This document shows positions 1 to 8,105 of a DNA stretch of 64,000 bases, in pieces (positions within the stretch are counted from its first letter, which is position 1; the number at the start of each line of letters is the position of its first letter). The DNA lies in the NCBI GenBank assembly GCA_016795105.1, contig JAEUIH010000004.1:1-64000 (forward strand), read 5' to 3'. This stretch comes from Planctomyces sp. GTDB taxonomy: Bacteria; Planctomycetota; Planctomycetia; Planctomycetales; Planctomycetaceae. The position numbers were made by a program, and so were the translations under genes. Below the pieces are notes generated by a model. It saw nothing but the letters and a program-made list of their open reading frames with translations. It did not search any database and was not told where the DNA came from.

Positions 1-177
1 CGCAGGGGTGGCTCGGGCAGGAATGCCCAAGCTACGACTTGTCCCGCCCTGGTTCGAGTACTGCAGCGGCGCAGGGGCGGCTCGGGCAGGAATGCCCAAG
101 CTACGATTTGTCCCGCGCTGGTTCGAGTACTGCTGCGGCGCAGGAGTGGCTCGGGCAGGAATGCCCAAGCTACGATT
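1..177. repeat. 69-bp tandem repeat with hairpin core (family A)
   Basis: About two and a half head-to-tail copies of a 69-bp unit run from the window edge to the end of the neighbouring sigma-factor gene. The shared core GGGCAGGAATGCCC starts at 15, 84 and 153, so the period is exactly 69. The core can fold as a GGGCA/TGCCC stem with a GGAA tetraloop. Related sequence recurs at 9287-9500 and 58692-58720. The reading frames through it are not believable genes. Confidence 0.9.
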
Positions 178-780
178 TTATCCGAGGAACTCGCGGAGCT
201 TTCGCAGAACTCGGCTGCGGGCCTGACGGACGGCTGCTGTGTGGACGCCGAATTCTGTAGCGACTTCACTGGTGGGACGCAGGTTCACGACCGTCTGCCA
301 GAACATCTGCCACGTACGTGGCTCAAACTCTGCCTGAACGGCTCGAATGGCTCGCTGAGTCAGTTCATTCAGTTGTCCAGGGCCCGTCTGAGGATCCGGG
401 TCTTCAGACAGAGCCTCTGCAACAGTTGCCATTCGCAACCATGCGTCTGTACCTCCGGCCGCTGCTTCACGCTGTGACTTCGAGCGAAAGTATCGGGCCA
501 GCTGATTGCGAGTCAACACCCACAGGAATGCTCGAAAGCTGCCGACATGGCGGTGTTCAAAACGATGGAGCGAAGAGACCAGCCCTTTCAGAATTTCCTG
601 AAGCACATCTGCCGCGTCGGCCTCTGACACATGGTTGCGGCGAATCCAGTATGCCACTAACGGTCCATACACATCAACAAATACGCCCCACGCTGCCGCA
701 TCTTTTGCAACCAGTTTCCCCAGCAGAGTGGGTGATGTTGATGAGAACGATGATGGCGACGTTGGAGAAGTCATACTCAA
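178..780 (-). CDS. ECF-type RNA polymerase sigma factor
   Basis: A 200-residue sigma-70 family protein that would direct RNA polymerase to a small regulon. Region 2 is visible at about residues 35-100, with an acidic ADAADVLQEI segment followed by an aromatic and basic stretch (FRAFLWVLTRNQLARYFR). Region 4 is at about 145-198, ending in a helix-turn-helix (TSEVATEFGVHTAAVRQARS). The Ser/Thr-rich first 20 residues are typical of planctomycete ECF factors. The start could be Met1 or Met3. In planctomycetes such genes often precede a kinase or anti-sigma gene. Here the downstream side is the repeat and then the window edge, so a partner cannot be judged. The family assignment is firm; the regulon is unknown. 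Confidence 0.9.
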   Translation of the reverse strand: MSMTSPTSPSSFSSTSPTLLGKLVAKDAAAWGVFVDVYGPLVAYWIRRNHVSEADAADVLQEILKGLVSSLHRFEHRHVGSFRAFLWVLTRNQLARYFRSKSQREAAAGGTDAWLRMATVAEALSEDPDPQTGPGQLNELTQRAIRAVQAEFEPRTWQMFWQTVVNLRPTSEVATEFGVHTAAVRQARSRVLRKLREFLG

Positions 781-800
781 TTCCAGTTCTCCGACTCACT

Positions 801-1334
801 CTAAACTACGTCGGGACGAGACTCCGGATTTGCATTTGGCGGCAGGTCTGGGATGTTCGGAGCCGATGCAGGGCTGGATAGGAGTGACGTCAACTGCATG
901 ATCGGCTGTTGATTTCGATCACACAGCGGAACGCTGGGGTTTGGGTCCTGAAGTAATTCCGCGAGAGTCGTTGAGCGAAATGCGGTTTCCATGGACTGAA
1001 GTGCATCATCCATTCGACGGTGCAGAGCACACAGCCGAACTCCATGCGCCTTCAGGTCCAGTGGGCAGGTCGTAATTCGCTGAATTGGGTCGACCGCGTT
1101 CACAACGTCCAGGATCGTGAGCTCCTCGGGTGGCTTTGCCAGAGTCACGCCTCCGCCCACACCTCGTTGCAGGCAAACAATGTTCTTTTCTCGCAACCCC
1201 TGAAGGACTTTCGAAAGGTAGGCGTTCGGAACCTTCGTTGCTTCGGCAATGTCACTGGTTTTTTGGGGCTTTGGAGCATGTATCGCAAGCTGCACGACAG
1301 CACGCAGCGCGTATTCGACAGTTTGTGAAAACAT
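801..1334 (-). CDS. Rrf2-family transcriptional regulator
   Basis: A 177-residue winged-helix regulator of the Rrf2 family, which includes IscR, NsrR and CymR. The N-terminus has the classical signature (MFSQTVEYALRAVVQLA), the recognition-helix region (TSDIAEATKVPNAYLSKVLQ) and the wing (RGVGGGVTLAKPPEE). Cysteines lie at 54, 90, 102 and 138. The pair Cys90/Cys102 with His106 sits where family members bind a 2Fe-2S or 4Fe-4S cluster, although the canonical three-cysteine spacing is not exact. A proline-rich tail of about 35 residues follows. It is divergent from two heme-protein genes, and two matching palindromes lie in the shared intergenic region, so it probably represses them and itself. 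The ligand (NO, redox or Fe-S status) is not determined by the sequence. Confidence 0.92.
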   Translation of the reverse strand: MFSQTVEYALRAVVQLAIHAPKPQKTSDIAEATKVPNAYLSKVLQGLREKNIVCLQRGVGGGVTLAKPPEELTILDVVNAVDPIQRITTCPLDLKAHGVRLCALHRRMDDALQSMETAFRSTTLAELLQDPNPSVPLCDRNQQPIMQLTSLLSSPASAPNIPDLPPNANPESRPDVV

Positions 1335-1351
1335 GACACAACCTTCTCAAT

Positions 1352-1373
1352 AACAGGATGTTGACATCCTGTT
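1352..1373. promoter_or_regulatory. Palindromic operator 1 (probable Rrf2 site)
   Basis: A perfect 9-4-9 inverted repeat with half-sites AACAGGATG and CATCCTGTT. It contains a TTGACA hexamer at 1361-1366 that forms a good -35 box for the rightward genes. Its partner lies 40 bp downstream, centre to centre. Assignment to the adjacent Rrf2 protein is inferred from position and symmetry. Confidence 0.8.
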
Positions 1374-1389
1374 TGCTTGCCGATAAAGT
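1361..1389 (+). promoter_or_regulatory. Sigma-70-type promoter for the heme-protein pair
   Basis: TTGACA (1361-1366) and TAAAGT (1384-1389) are separated by 17 bp, the ideal spacing. The -35 box is embedded in operator 1, and the expected transcription start (about 1395) lies in operator 2. A protein bound at both would occlude the promoter. Inferred from sequence only. Confidence 0.6.
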
Positions 1390-1391
1390 GT

Positions 1392-1413
1392 AACAGGATA
1401 GAGTTATCCTGTT
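1392..1413. promoter_or_regulatory. Palindromic operator 2 (probable Rrf2 site)
   Basis: A second perfect 9-4-9 inverted repeat, AACAGGATA and TATCCTGTT. It shares eight of nine half-site bases with operator 1 and has the same spacer length. It covers the predicted transcription start of the DUF3365-like gene and lies on the upstream side of the Rrf2 gene. Confidence 0.8.
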
Positions 1414-1444
1414 TTGATAGGAAATCAACGAAAGGACAGATCTG

Positions 1445-1993
1445 ATGAGCCGAACGCCGCGTCAATGGTTGTCATTTGCCTGCGTGTTGTCGCTTTTTGG
1501 AGCCGCCGCCGCCACTTTCTGTGTGGGGGTTGCTCAGGAAAAAGCGGAAAAAAAGGAGGACCCTGCCCTCGAGCGAGCTCGACGCGAGGTCCGTTTGCTG
1601 GATGACGTGTACAAGACAAGCATAGTTTTGGTGACAACTCACTACGTACAAGACGAGAACGGACTGGCGGCGGGAAGTGCTTTTCGCAAATTATTTGAAG
1701 CAATGAAAGAAAAAGGCTGGCACGAAGCTCGTCTTCTCGACGCCACTGGTCAGCCCTATAACGACGAAAATCTTCCGAAAGAGGGTTTTGAGAAGCGTGC
1801 TGTTAAGGAGATTCTTGCAGGTAAACCATCATATGACGAAGTCATCACCGAAGATGGGAAACGATATCTCCTGGCAGCGACAATTGTTCCAGTTGTGATG
1901 GACAAGTGCATCATGTGTCACGAGAACTATCGTGAAGTGCCGAAGGGCAAAGCAATCGGAGCGATTGGTTACAAGCTGGAGATTCAGGAATAA
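1445..1993 (+). CDS. Exported DUF3365/Tll0287-like single-heme protein
   Basis: A 182-residue protein with a cleavable signal peptide (hydrophobic residues 9-30, ending near AQ). A c-type heme motif, CIMCH, is at residues 155-159. Its length, the segment around residues 45-95 (a helix, then an AAGSAFRKLFEAMK-like stretch) and the late CxxCH match DUF3365 (Tll0287-like) proteins, a heme-binding fold proposed to act in redox or gas sensing. The start has a good AAAGGA ribosome site. It is the first gene after the Rrf2 operators, with another CxxCH protein 84 bp downstream, so the two are probably co-transcribed. The family call is fairly confident. The ligand and redox partner are unknown. Confidence 0.8.
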   Translation: MSRTPRQWLSFACVLSLFGAAAATFCVGVAQEKAEKKEDPALERARREVRLLDDVYKTSIVLVTTHYVQDENGLAAGSAFRKLFEAMKEKGWHEARLLDATGQPYNDENLPKEGFEKRAVKEILAGKPSYDEVITEDGKRYLLAATIVPVVMDKCIMCHENYREVPKGKAIGAIGYKLEIQE

Positions 1994-2076
1994 GCGAAGA
2001 TCGTTAACACTGGTTCAATGCTGTAACGGAACCAAAAGGATGATGAATCCGGAAGTCGTGTTCGGGAGTTAGGGTC

Positions 2077-3396
2077 ATGATTCGAACAGCCTGTTTGTCC
2101 ATTGTCGCCGGAATTCTTGTCCACTGTGGATCTCCACGCGTCTCTGCCCAGCTGGATTACGAGCAGGATCCGATTCACTACAGTACAGCGACTGCGACTG
2201 ACCCTGTTGCCCGGCTTGCCGACAGAATCCGAGCGGGCGAAGCAAAGCTGACGTGGGATGCGAAGCACGGCTATCTGCCTGCGATGATGAAGGAGCTCAA
2301 CGTTCCTCTGTCATCGCAGGTACTTGTTTTTTCAAAGACAAGTCTTCAGATCAGCCGCATCACTCCACGGACTCCGCGAGCGATCTACTTCAACGATGAT
2401 GTCTATCTCGGCTGGGTACAGCATGGAGAGGTGGTTGAGATTTCCGCGGCAGACCCGGTACTGGGCGGAACTTTTTATACTCTGGCTCAAAAGGAAACGG
2501 AGCAACCGGAAATTAAACGTGAAACCGCGCACTGTCTGCAGTGTCACGGCTCCACACATACTCGGCGAACGCCCGGGCACATGGTTAGATCGGTCTATTC
2601 GGATGCGGGCGGGCTGCCCGTTTATCGACTTGGTACTCATCTGAATGATGATACAAGTCCGTTTGAAGAGCGATGGGGTGGCTGGTATGTGACTGGCACG
2701 CACGGGCGGCAAAGGCATATGGGAAATACGATTCTCCCAAAGGATTCAGAATCTGAAGAGCTTGACTATGAATCAGGGGCGAACCGGAAGACTCTGGAAG
2801 GTCTTGTAAACACAACGCCGTACCAATCAGCTCATAGTGACATCGTGGCGCTGATGGTGCTGCAGCATCAGACGACAATGCACAACATCCTGACAGCAGC
2901 CAACCATTCCGGGCAACTCACTGCTCGGGATTCTGAGATCATGAACAAGGCGCTTGAGCGTCCGGAAGACTTCGAGTCTGAATCGACAGCCCGCCGTTAT
3001 GCTTCGGCGGCTGAAAAGGTTGTGCAGGGGCTATTGTTTTGTGGAGAATATCGCCTGACGGATCCGATTGCCGGTACCAGCGGATTCTCGGAAGAGTTTG
3101 CGGCTCGCGGACCATTTGATTCTCAGGGGCGCAGCCTTCGGCAGTTCGACCTGCAGACGCGATTGTTTCGTTATCCGTGCAGTTTTTTGATCCACACGGA
3201 TTCCTTTAAGTCGCTGCCTCCGGGTGTGCTGAAGATTGTGTGGCGGCGGCTGGATGAGATTTTGAGCGGGCAGGACGAATCTCCAAAGTTTGCTCACCTT
3301 TCCTCGGACGATCGTCGTGCCATCCGTGAGATTCTGTTGGAGACTGTGGAAGGGACGCCGTGGAGCATTTCACAGGCAGTGCTTTCCAATCGCTGA
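2077..3396 (+). CDS. Exported CxxCH cytochrome-like protein
   Basis: A 439-residue protein with an N-terminal signal sequence (residues 1-24, SAQ cleavage-like) and one c-type heme motif, CLQCH, at 153-157. Histidine-rich, conserved-looking stretches follow (HTRRTPGHMVRSVY and GTHGRQRHMGN at about 160-220), which could supply the distal heme ligand. The C-terminal half is mainly helical and has no motif I recognise. A GGGAG ribosome site precedes the ATG. It is second in the apparent Rrf2-controlled unit and probably periplasmic. It resembles uncharacterised planctomycete cytochrome-like proteins. No catalytic role can be assigned. Confidence 0.7.
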   Translation: MIRTACLSIVAGILVHCGSPRVSAQLDYEQDPIHYSTATATDPVARLADRIRAGEAKLTWDAKHGYLPAMMKELNVPLSSQVLVFSKTSLQISRITPRTPRAIYFNDDVYLGWVQHGEVVEISAADPVLGGTFYTLAQKETEQPEIKRETAHCLQCHGSTHTRRTPGHMVRSVYSDAGGLPVYRLGTHLNDDTSPFEERWGGWYVTGTHGRQRHMGNTILPKDSESEELDYESGANRKTLEGLVNTTPYQSAHSDIVALMVLQHQTTMHNILTAANHSGQLTARDSEIMNKALERPEDFESESTARRYASAAEKVVQGLLFCGEYRLTDPIAGTSGFSEEFAARGPFDSQGRSLRQFDLQTRLFRYPCSFLIHTDSFKSLPPGVLKIVWRRLDEILSGQDESPKFAHLSSDDRRAIREILLETVEGTPWSISQAVLSNR

Positions 3397-3523
3397 TATT
3401 CTCGGCTCTGGAAGAATCCCAGGGCTGCAAAAACGTGAGAACTGACTCAAAAATTACCTGGGAATTGAATTCCAGCGGCTTTCACAGGTGACAAAGGTTC
3501 ATTTCGGCGGAACAATCCGCGCC

Positions 3524-4858
3524 ATGAACACACACTGGACACCCGATTCCTGGCAGACTCGGCCTGCGCTTCAGCAGCCGACCTATGACTCCCCGGCGGA
3601 ACTTGGCAGCGTACTCGAATTGCTCGGTTCTCTGCCCCCACTTGTGACCGCATGGGAGGTGGACCGGCTGCGCACTCAACTCGCCAATGCGGCTGCCGGC
3701 AAGTCATTTGTCTTACAGGGTGGTGACTGTTCGGAGAGTTTTGAAGACTGCAATTCCGGAACAATTCTGCGGAAACTCAAGGTTCTGATCCAGATGAGCC
3801 TGGTGCTGATCTGTGGATCGAAGCAGCGAATCGTCAGAATCGGGCGAATTGCAGGACAGTATGCCAAGCCTCGTTCTTCAGACCTGGAAAAACGGGGCGA
3901 CATTGAACTGCCAAGTTATCGGGGAGATATTGTCAATCACAGCGGATTTACGCCTGCCGAGCGTCGTCCGGATCCGCAGTTGATGCTGCGAGCGTACGAG
4001 CGAGCGGCCCTGACGATCAATTACATCCGAGCTTTGAGTGAAGGTGGATTCGCGGACCTGCACCATCCCGAAAACTGGGACCTCGAATTCGTCAGAAACA
4101 CGCCTGGGTCCCGCAAGTACCAGCTGTTATTGGAATCACTGAGTGATTCAATTCGGTTCATGGAAGCGGTTTCCCCCGGCGAACTGACTCAGCTGACTCG
4201 CGTCGATTTCTTCACATCGCATGAAGCTCTGTTGTTGTTGTTCGAACAGGCGTTGACTCGCGTCGAGCCTCGTCAGCGAGGATGGTACAATCTGGGTACG
4301 CACATGGCATGGATCGGCGACAGAACTCGTGCCATTGATGGAGCGCATGTTGAGTACTTTCGTGGAATCAGAAATCCGATCGGGGTGAAGGTTGGCAATA
4401 ATCTGGCGGCCGACGAACTGCTGGACCTGATCAGAGTACTGAACCCGGATAACGAACCCGGTCGGCTGACATTGATCCATCGATTTGGTTCCGAGAAGAT
4501 TCGTTCGCGACTACCGGCGCTCGCGGAGGCCGTTCGTCGCTCGGGTCATCATGTGCTCTGGAGCTGTGATCCGATGCACGGAAATACTCAAACGGCTCGC
4601 AATGGTATTAAGACGCGTTCCTTTGATGACATTACATCCGAGATCATCACCGCATTTCGAATCCATAAAGAGTGTGGCAGTCGACTGTCGGGAATCCATC
4701 TGGAGTTGACGGGTGAAGATGTGACAGAATGCACGGGAGGTCCGGGAAATCTGACGGAATCTGATTTGTCGAGAGATTACCGCAGCCAGGTTGACCCGCG
4801 ACTGAACTACGAACAGGCAATGGAAATCGCATTTCTGATTGCAGAACAGATGAAATAG
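3524..4858 (+). CDS. aroF: Class II 3-deoxy-7-phosphoheptulonate (DAHP) synthase
   Basis: Catalyses phosphoenolpyruvate plus erythrose 4-phosphate to DAHP, the first step of the shikimate pathway, in the cytoplasm. It is the plant/Mycobacterium-type (class II) enzyme. Seen motifs are LQGGDCSESF (metal-ligand Cys), RIGRIAGQYAKPRS (phosphate binding), DPMHGNT (metal His), HLELTGEDVTEC (metal Glu) and VDPRLN (metal Asp). At 444 residues it is a normal length. An upstream GTG at 3488 would add 12 residues, but the ATG at 3524 gives the start typical of homologs (WTPDSW follows at once). The next gene begins 10 bp after the stop, so it may share a transcript with the membrane protein. The gene symbol follows common usage for class II enzymes and is not certain. 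Confidence 0.95.
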   Translation: MNTHWTPDSWQTRPALQQPTYDSPAELGSVLELLGSLPPLVTAWEVDRLRTQLANAAAGKSFVLQGGDCSESFEDCNSGTILRKLKVLIQMSLVLICGSKQRIVRIGRIAGQYAKPRSSDLEKRGDIELPSYRGDIVNHSGFTPAERRPDPQLMLRAYERAALTINYIRALSEGGFADLHHPENWDLEFVRNTPGSRKYQLLLESLSDSIRFMEAVSPGELTQLTRVDFFTSHEALLLLFEQALTRVEPRQRGWYNLGTHMAWIGDRTRAIDGAHVEYFRGIRNPIGVKVGNNLAADELLDLIRVLNPDNEPGRLTLIHRFGSEKIRSRLPALAEAVRRSGHHVLWSCDPMHGNTQTARNGIKTRSFDDITSEIITAFRIHKECGSRLSGIHLELTGEDVTECTGGPGNLTESDLSRDYRSQVDPRLNYEQAMEIAFLIAEQMK

Positions 4859-4868
4859 GCAGCTCACT

Positions 4869-6305
4869 GTGACTCAAAATCAACACGCAGAAGAGCCTTC
4901 CCGCTGGGTTCAGCTGGCTCGGCTGATGGGTGTTGATCGTGCGGTTGGTTTTGCGGTTCTTAGTCGCATCTGGCAATTGTTGACAGGGCCGGTGACTCAG
5001 ATTCTGGTCGTCCTGAACTTCACGTCGATGCGTCAGGACTATTATTTCGCGTTCAGTAATCTGATTGGCACGCAGATCTTTCTGGAACTCGGACTGCAGG
5101 TCGTTCTGATCAGTATAGCGAGCCACGAATGGTCGGGCCTGCACATCATTGGCGACCGAATCGAAGGCGACTCGTCTGCGTTATCGCGACTCACATCACT
5201 TGGGCGTCGCATGCTGGTTTGGTACAGCATTCTGGCAATTTGCTTCATCACGATCATCTCTGTTGCCGGATTTCTGTTTCTGGCGGACACAACAGCACTC
5301 CGAGATGTGCAGGCACAGACTGACGAGACAATCTCGTGGAGACTTCCATGGCTGATGTTTGTCTTCATCAGTGGCCTGCAGTTTCCGCTGATGCCGGTGA
5401 CTGCCATTGCCGAAGGCTGTCAACAGTTGTCGGCGATTAACCGGATTCGCTTCCTTTCCGGAATCGCGGGTACACTCCTGGTCTGGATTCTTGTTGTATC
5501 GGGCGCAGGGTTGTGGGCACTGGTCGGTACCGCGGCCGTTCGTATACTTGGTGAATCGCTGCTTGTCTTCGGTCCATTGCGTCCGTTCATCAATGCCTTT
5601 GTTCAGCCACCAATGAGTGCAGTGATTTGCTGGCGGTCAGAGATTCTGCCGCTGCAGTGGAGAATCGCTGTGCAGGGAATTCTGCTGTGGGGCGTGAATC
5701 AACTGCCGGGGCTGATCATGTTTCGGTATCATGAAGGCGAAGCAACGCGTCTTGGAATGACCTGGACGATACTGACTGCACTGCAGTCGGCTGCTCTCGC
5801 ATGGATAGAAACTCGTCGACCTGTATTCGGAAAACTGATCGCTGAACGAAGATACTCGGAACTGGACCAACTGTTCTTTCGCCTGAGTCGCCTGTCGATC
5901 CTTGCGATGACAACTGCTGCATCAACGTTCTGTTTCGCAGTCTGGTGGATCGGAACTCGCGATGAATGGCTGTTTGTACGTCTTTCTGGTCGCCTGCTGG
6001 GACCTCGAGCCACACTCCTGTTCGCGGTTGCCATGATTGTCTATCAGTTGGCTCTCTGCACGAATCTTTATGTCAGAGCCCACAAGCGAGATCCGTTTCT
6101 CGCAGCTGCGGTGATTTCGAGTCTCACAATTGCATCTCTCGAAGTCGTTCTGGGTATACATTATGGTGGAGAAGGCGTTGCCTTCGGCTATCTCCTGGGG
6201 ATTTCGCTGGTGCAGGTCCCGCTGTGGACCGTCATCTGGTGGTGGACTCGACGAAGATGGCATGCGATCGAATCCGAGAGGAGCCCGACAGATGGCTCCG
6301 TCTGA
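4869..6305 (+). CDS. Polysaccharide flippase-like membrane protein
   Basis: A 478-residue integral membrane protein with about 12 hydrophobic segments spread over its length. The pattern resembles the MOP/MATE superfamily of lipid-linked sugar flippases (Wzx-like), with an FTSMRQDYYFAFSN segment near the first helix. It has a GTG start 10 bp after the DAHP synthase stop. Its last 14 bp overlap a methyltransferase gene, so the three are probably one transcript. The neighbouring methyltransferase suggests a role in surface glycan or lipid-linked oligosaccharide export. No substrate can be assigned. An uncharacterised export protein of a related fold is possible. Confidence 0.65.
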   Translation: MTQNQHAEEPSRWVQLARLMGVDRAVGFAVLSRIWQLLTGPVTQILVVLNFTSMRQDYYFAFSNLIGTQIFLELGLQVVLISIASHEWSGLHIIGDRIEGDSSALSRLTSLGRRMLVWYSILAICFITIISVAGFLFLADTTALRDVQAQTDETISWRLPWLMFVFISGLQFPLMPVTAIAEGCQQLSAINRIRFLSGIAGTLLVWILVVSGAGLWALVGTAAVRILGESLLVFGPLRPFINAFVQPPMSAVICWRSEILPLQWRIAVQGILLWGVNQLPGLIMFRYHEGEATRLGMTWTILTALQSAALAWIETRRPVFGKLIAERRYSELDQLFFRLSRLSILAMTTAASTFCFAVWWIGTRDEWLFVRLSGRLLGPRATLLFAVAMIVYQLALCTNLYVRAHKRDPFLAAAVISSLTIASLEVVLGIHYGGEGVAFGYLLGISLVQVPLWTVIWWWTRRRWHAIESERSPTDGSV

Positions 6306-7314
6306 TCCCGTGATTCGACTCATTTCGGTTGATTGCCCCCTGTGTGGCGGTGCAAAGCACACCGTGTATCTGCGAACAGGCGATTTTCTCGAAGGAATCC
6401 CGGGCAGCTTTACGGTCGCTCGGTGTGAAGGCTGCAGACACCGATTTATGAATCCGCGTCCGATTGATGAAGATCTCGCCGCCTGCTACCCGTCAACCTA
6501 TGGTCCTCATCAGACTGCGCCTGCGAACGACCAGGATCTTCACAGCAACAAAACAAATGCAGAAGAACTTCGTCCGTGGTACCTGCGGTATCTTCCGCTT
6601 CGCAGAATTCCGGGACTGCGGACGTTGTACTATTGGCTGATGAATGACGACAGTCAGCCTGTACGGGAGCCTGAAGGAAGTGGTGAGGCTCTCGAAATCG
6701 GATGCGCGACCGGCCTCTATCTGGATCGACTCAGAAGACTCGGCTGGAATGTCACGGGGATCGAACCCAGCGATGCGGCTGCGCAGATTGCACGCAGCGC
6801 GGGGCTTCACGTTCAGACCGGAACGCTGGATTCGGTCATGGTTTCCAGCAACACGTATGACCTGGCTGCGGCATGGATGGTGCTTGAGCACGTTCCCGCA
6901 CCCCGTGCAACACTCATGCAACTGCATGCGGCACTGAGACCCGGAGGTACATTGATGTTGAGCGTACCGAATGCGGGTTGCTGGGAAGCCTTTGTCTTTG
7001 GGAAATTCTGGTTTGGATGGGAGCCCCCCAGACACCTGCAGCACTTTACTCCTTTGACACTCCGGAAACTGCTGGAAGACTGCGGATATTCGGAGGTCCG
7101 CATCCTGCATCAGGCGAATCTCTCCTATGTCGTTGGCAGTCTGGGATTGCGATGGCTTGCATGGTTTCCTCAAAGCCGCGCAGGTCATACGTTCAAAGCA
7201 TATCCGGCAAATCCAACGACGGCAGGAAAACTCCTGCTTGCGCTGCCCGCAAAGATCCTGAGTGGCCTCTGTCAGGCGGGGCGGATTACGGTGACTGCGA
7301 AGTGCCGGAAGTGA
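6292..7314 (+). CDS. Class I SAM-dependent methyltransferase with N-terminal zinc-ribbon motif
   Basis: 340 residues. The N-terminus has CPLCGG followed by CEGC, a four-cysteine probable zinc site often seen in sugar or cell-surface methyltransferases. The Rossmann SAM-binding motif (LEIGCATGLYLDRL) is at about residue 136 and is followed by an acidic loop (GIEPSD). The later segment AAWMVLEHVPAP is a Methyltransf_23-type post-motif. I chose the ATG at 6292 because AGAGGAG lies just upstream; a longer reading frame would overlap the flippase deeply. It overlaps the flippase by 14 bp and the convergent TVP38 gene by 29 bp at its 3' end. The substrate is unknown; a sugar or lipid-linked intermediate is plausible from context. 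Confidence 0.85.
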   Translation: MAPSDPVIRLISVDCPLCGGAKHTVYLRTGDFLEGIPGSFTVARCEGCRHRFMNPRPIDEDLAACYPSTYGPHQTAPANDQDLHSNKTNAEELRPWYLRYLPLRRIPGLRTLYYWLMNDDSQPVREPEGSGEALEIGCATGLYLDRLRRLGWNVTGIEPSDAAAQIARSAGLHVQTGTLDSVMVSSNTYDLAAAWMVLEHVPAPRATLMQLHAALRPGGTLMLSVPNAGCWEAFVFGKFWFGWEPPRHLQHFTPLTLRKLLEDCGYSEVRILHQANLSYVVGSLGLRWLAWFPQSRAGHTFKAYPANPTTAGKLLLALPAKILSGLCQAGRITVTAKCRK

Positions 7315-8008
7315 GTTGCTTCCGGACGATTTGAATGACGAAGACCATATAGACAGCGCTGGCGATCAGGAGTGGGTAGATCAGAACAGGGAATCGATTG
7401 AACAAACTGTCAGACAACCACGATTGAATATAACACAGCGGTGCCATGCCGCACCCCGTTGCCAACATGACTCGCCAGACCGAAATTCGAGTAAATCCGG
7501 CGGCGTACGAAAGCAGGTCGGTGGAGGTGAGTGGATTCAATCGAAGGACGAAGATCAGCAGGGCACCGCGTTCCTCGAGTCGATCCTGAACCTTGCTGAC
7601 GGCACCTGAATCAAAAAACCGAGACATCCAGTGATTTCCAAGACTGCGTGCCAGCAGGCACGAGATACCCGCACCAATTGTGTTGCCGATCACTGCCAGT
7701 GTTCCGCCAAGCCATGGCCCAAAGACAAGCCCCCCCGGTGCGTACAACATCAGGCCAGGGATTGGTGCCACGATCACTTCGATCGTTACGAACACGACGT
7801 ACGCGGCCGGTGCAAACGGCCCACAGGACTCAAAGAACTCCCGTAGCCGGACAATTCGCTGGTCTGCAGACAGTTCAGACCCAAACAGGTCGTAACACAG
7901 GCCACCACTGTAAAACGACCAGCAGCCTGCGGCCAGAACACTGATCACTGCGATCCACAGCAGTGCAAGTGTCCATGGCAATTTTTTCTGCTGATTCGGA
8001 TCGATCAT
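7286..8008 (-). CDS. TVP38/TMEM64 (VTT/DedA-like) membrane protein
   Basis: A 240-residue protein with an N-terminal transmembrane helix (residues 10-35). A VTT domain follows, with the characteristic PGLMLYAPGGLVFGPWLGGTL segment, the re-entrant loop and FVLRLNPLTSTDLLSYAAG (the R-x-x-P-x-P/T-like motif). One or two helices close the protein. Relatives handle lipid or proton-coupled transport at the inner membrane. It is convergent with and overlaps the methyltransferase by 29 bp, which is unusual but small. It is divergent from the SMP-30 gene. The specific substrate is unknown. Confidence 0.85.
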   Translation of the reverse strand: MIDPNQQKKLPWTLALLWIAVISVLAAGCWSFYSGGLCYDLFGSELSADQRIVRLREFFESCGPFAPAAYVVFVTIEVIVAPIPGLMLYAPGGLVFGPWLGGTLAVIGNTIGAGISCLLARSLGNHWMSRFFDSGAVSKVQDRLEERGALLIFVLRLNPLTSTDLLSYAAGFTRISVWRVMLATGCGMAPLCYIQSWLSDSLFNRFPVLIYPLLIASAVYMVFVIQIVRKQLTSGTSQSP

Positions 8009-8105
8009 GTTTTCTCGGCTTCAAACGCATGTGTTCGTCTGTTCTTCTGATATGGTGTGCTGATTCTCATCTACATCATACCTTCTTTTCTTCAGGAGCA
8101 TCTCT

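Noticed and set aside
8-260. Overlapping plus-strand frames at the window start.
   Set aside because: Explained by the 69-bp tandem repeat; no domain and no start signal.
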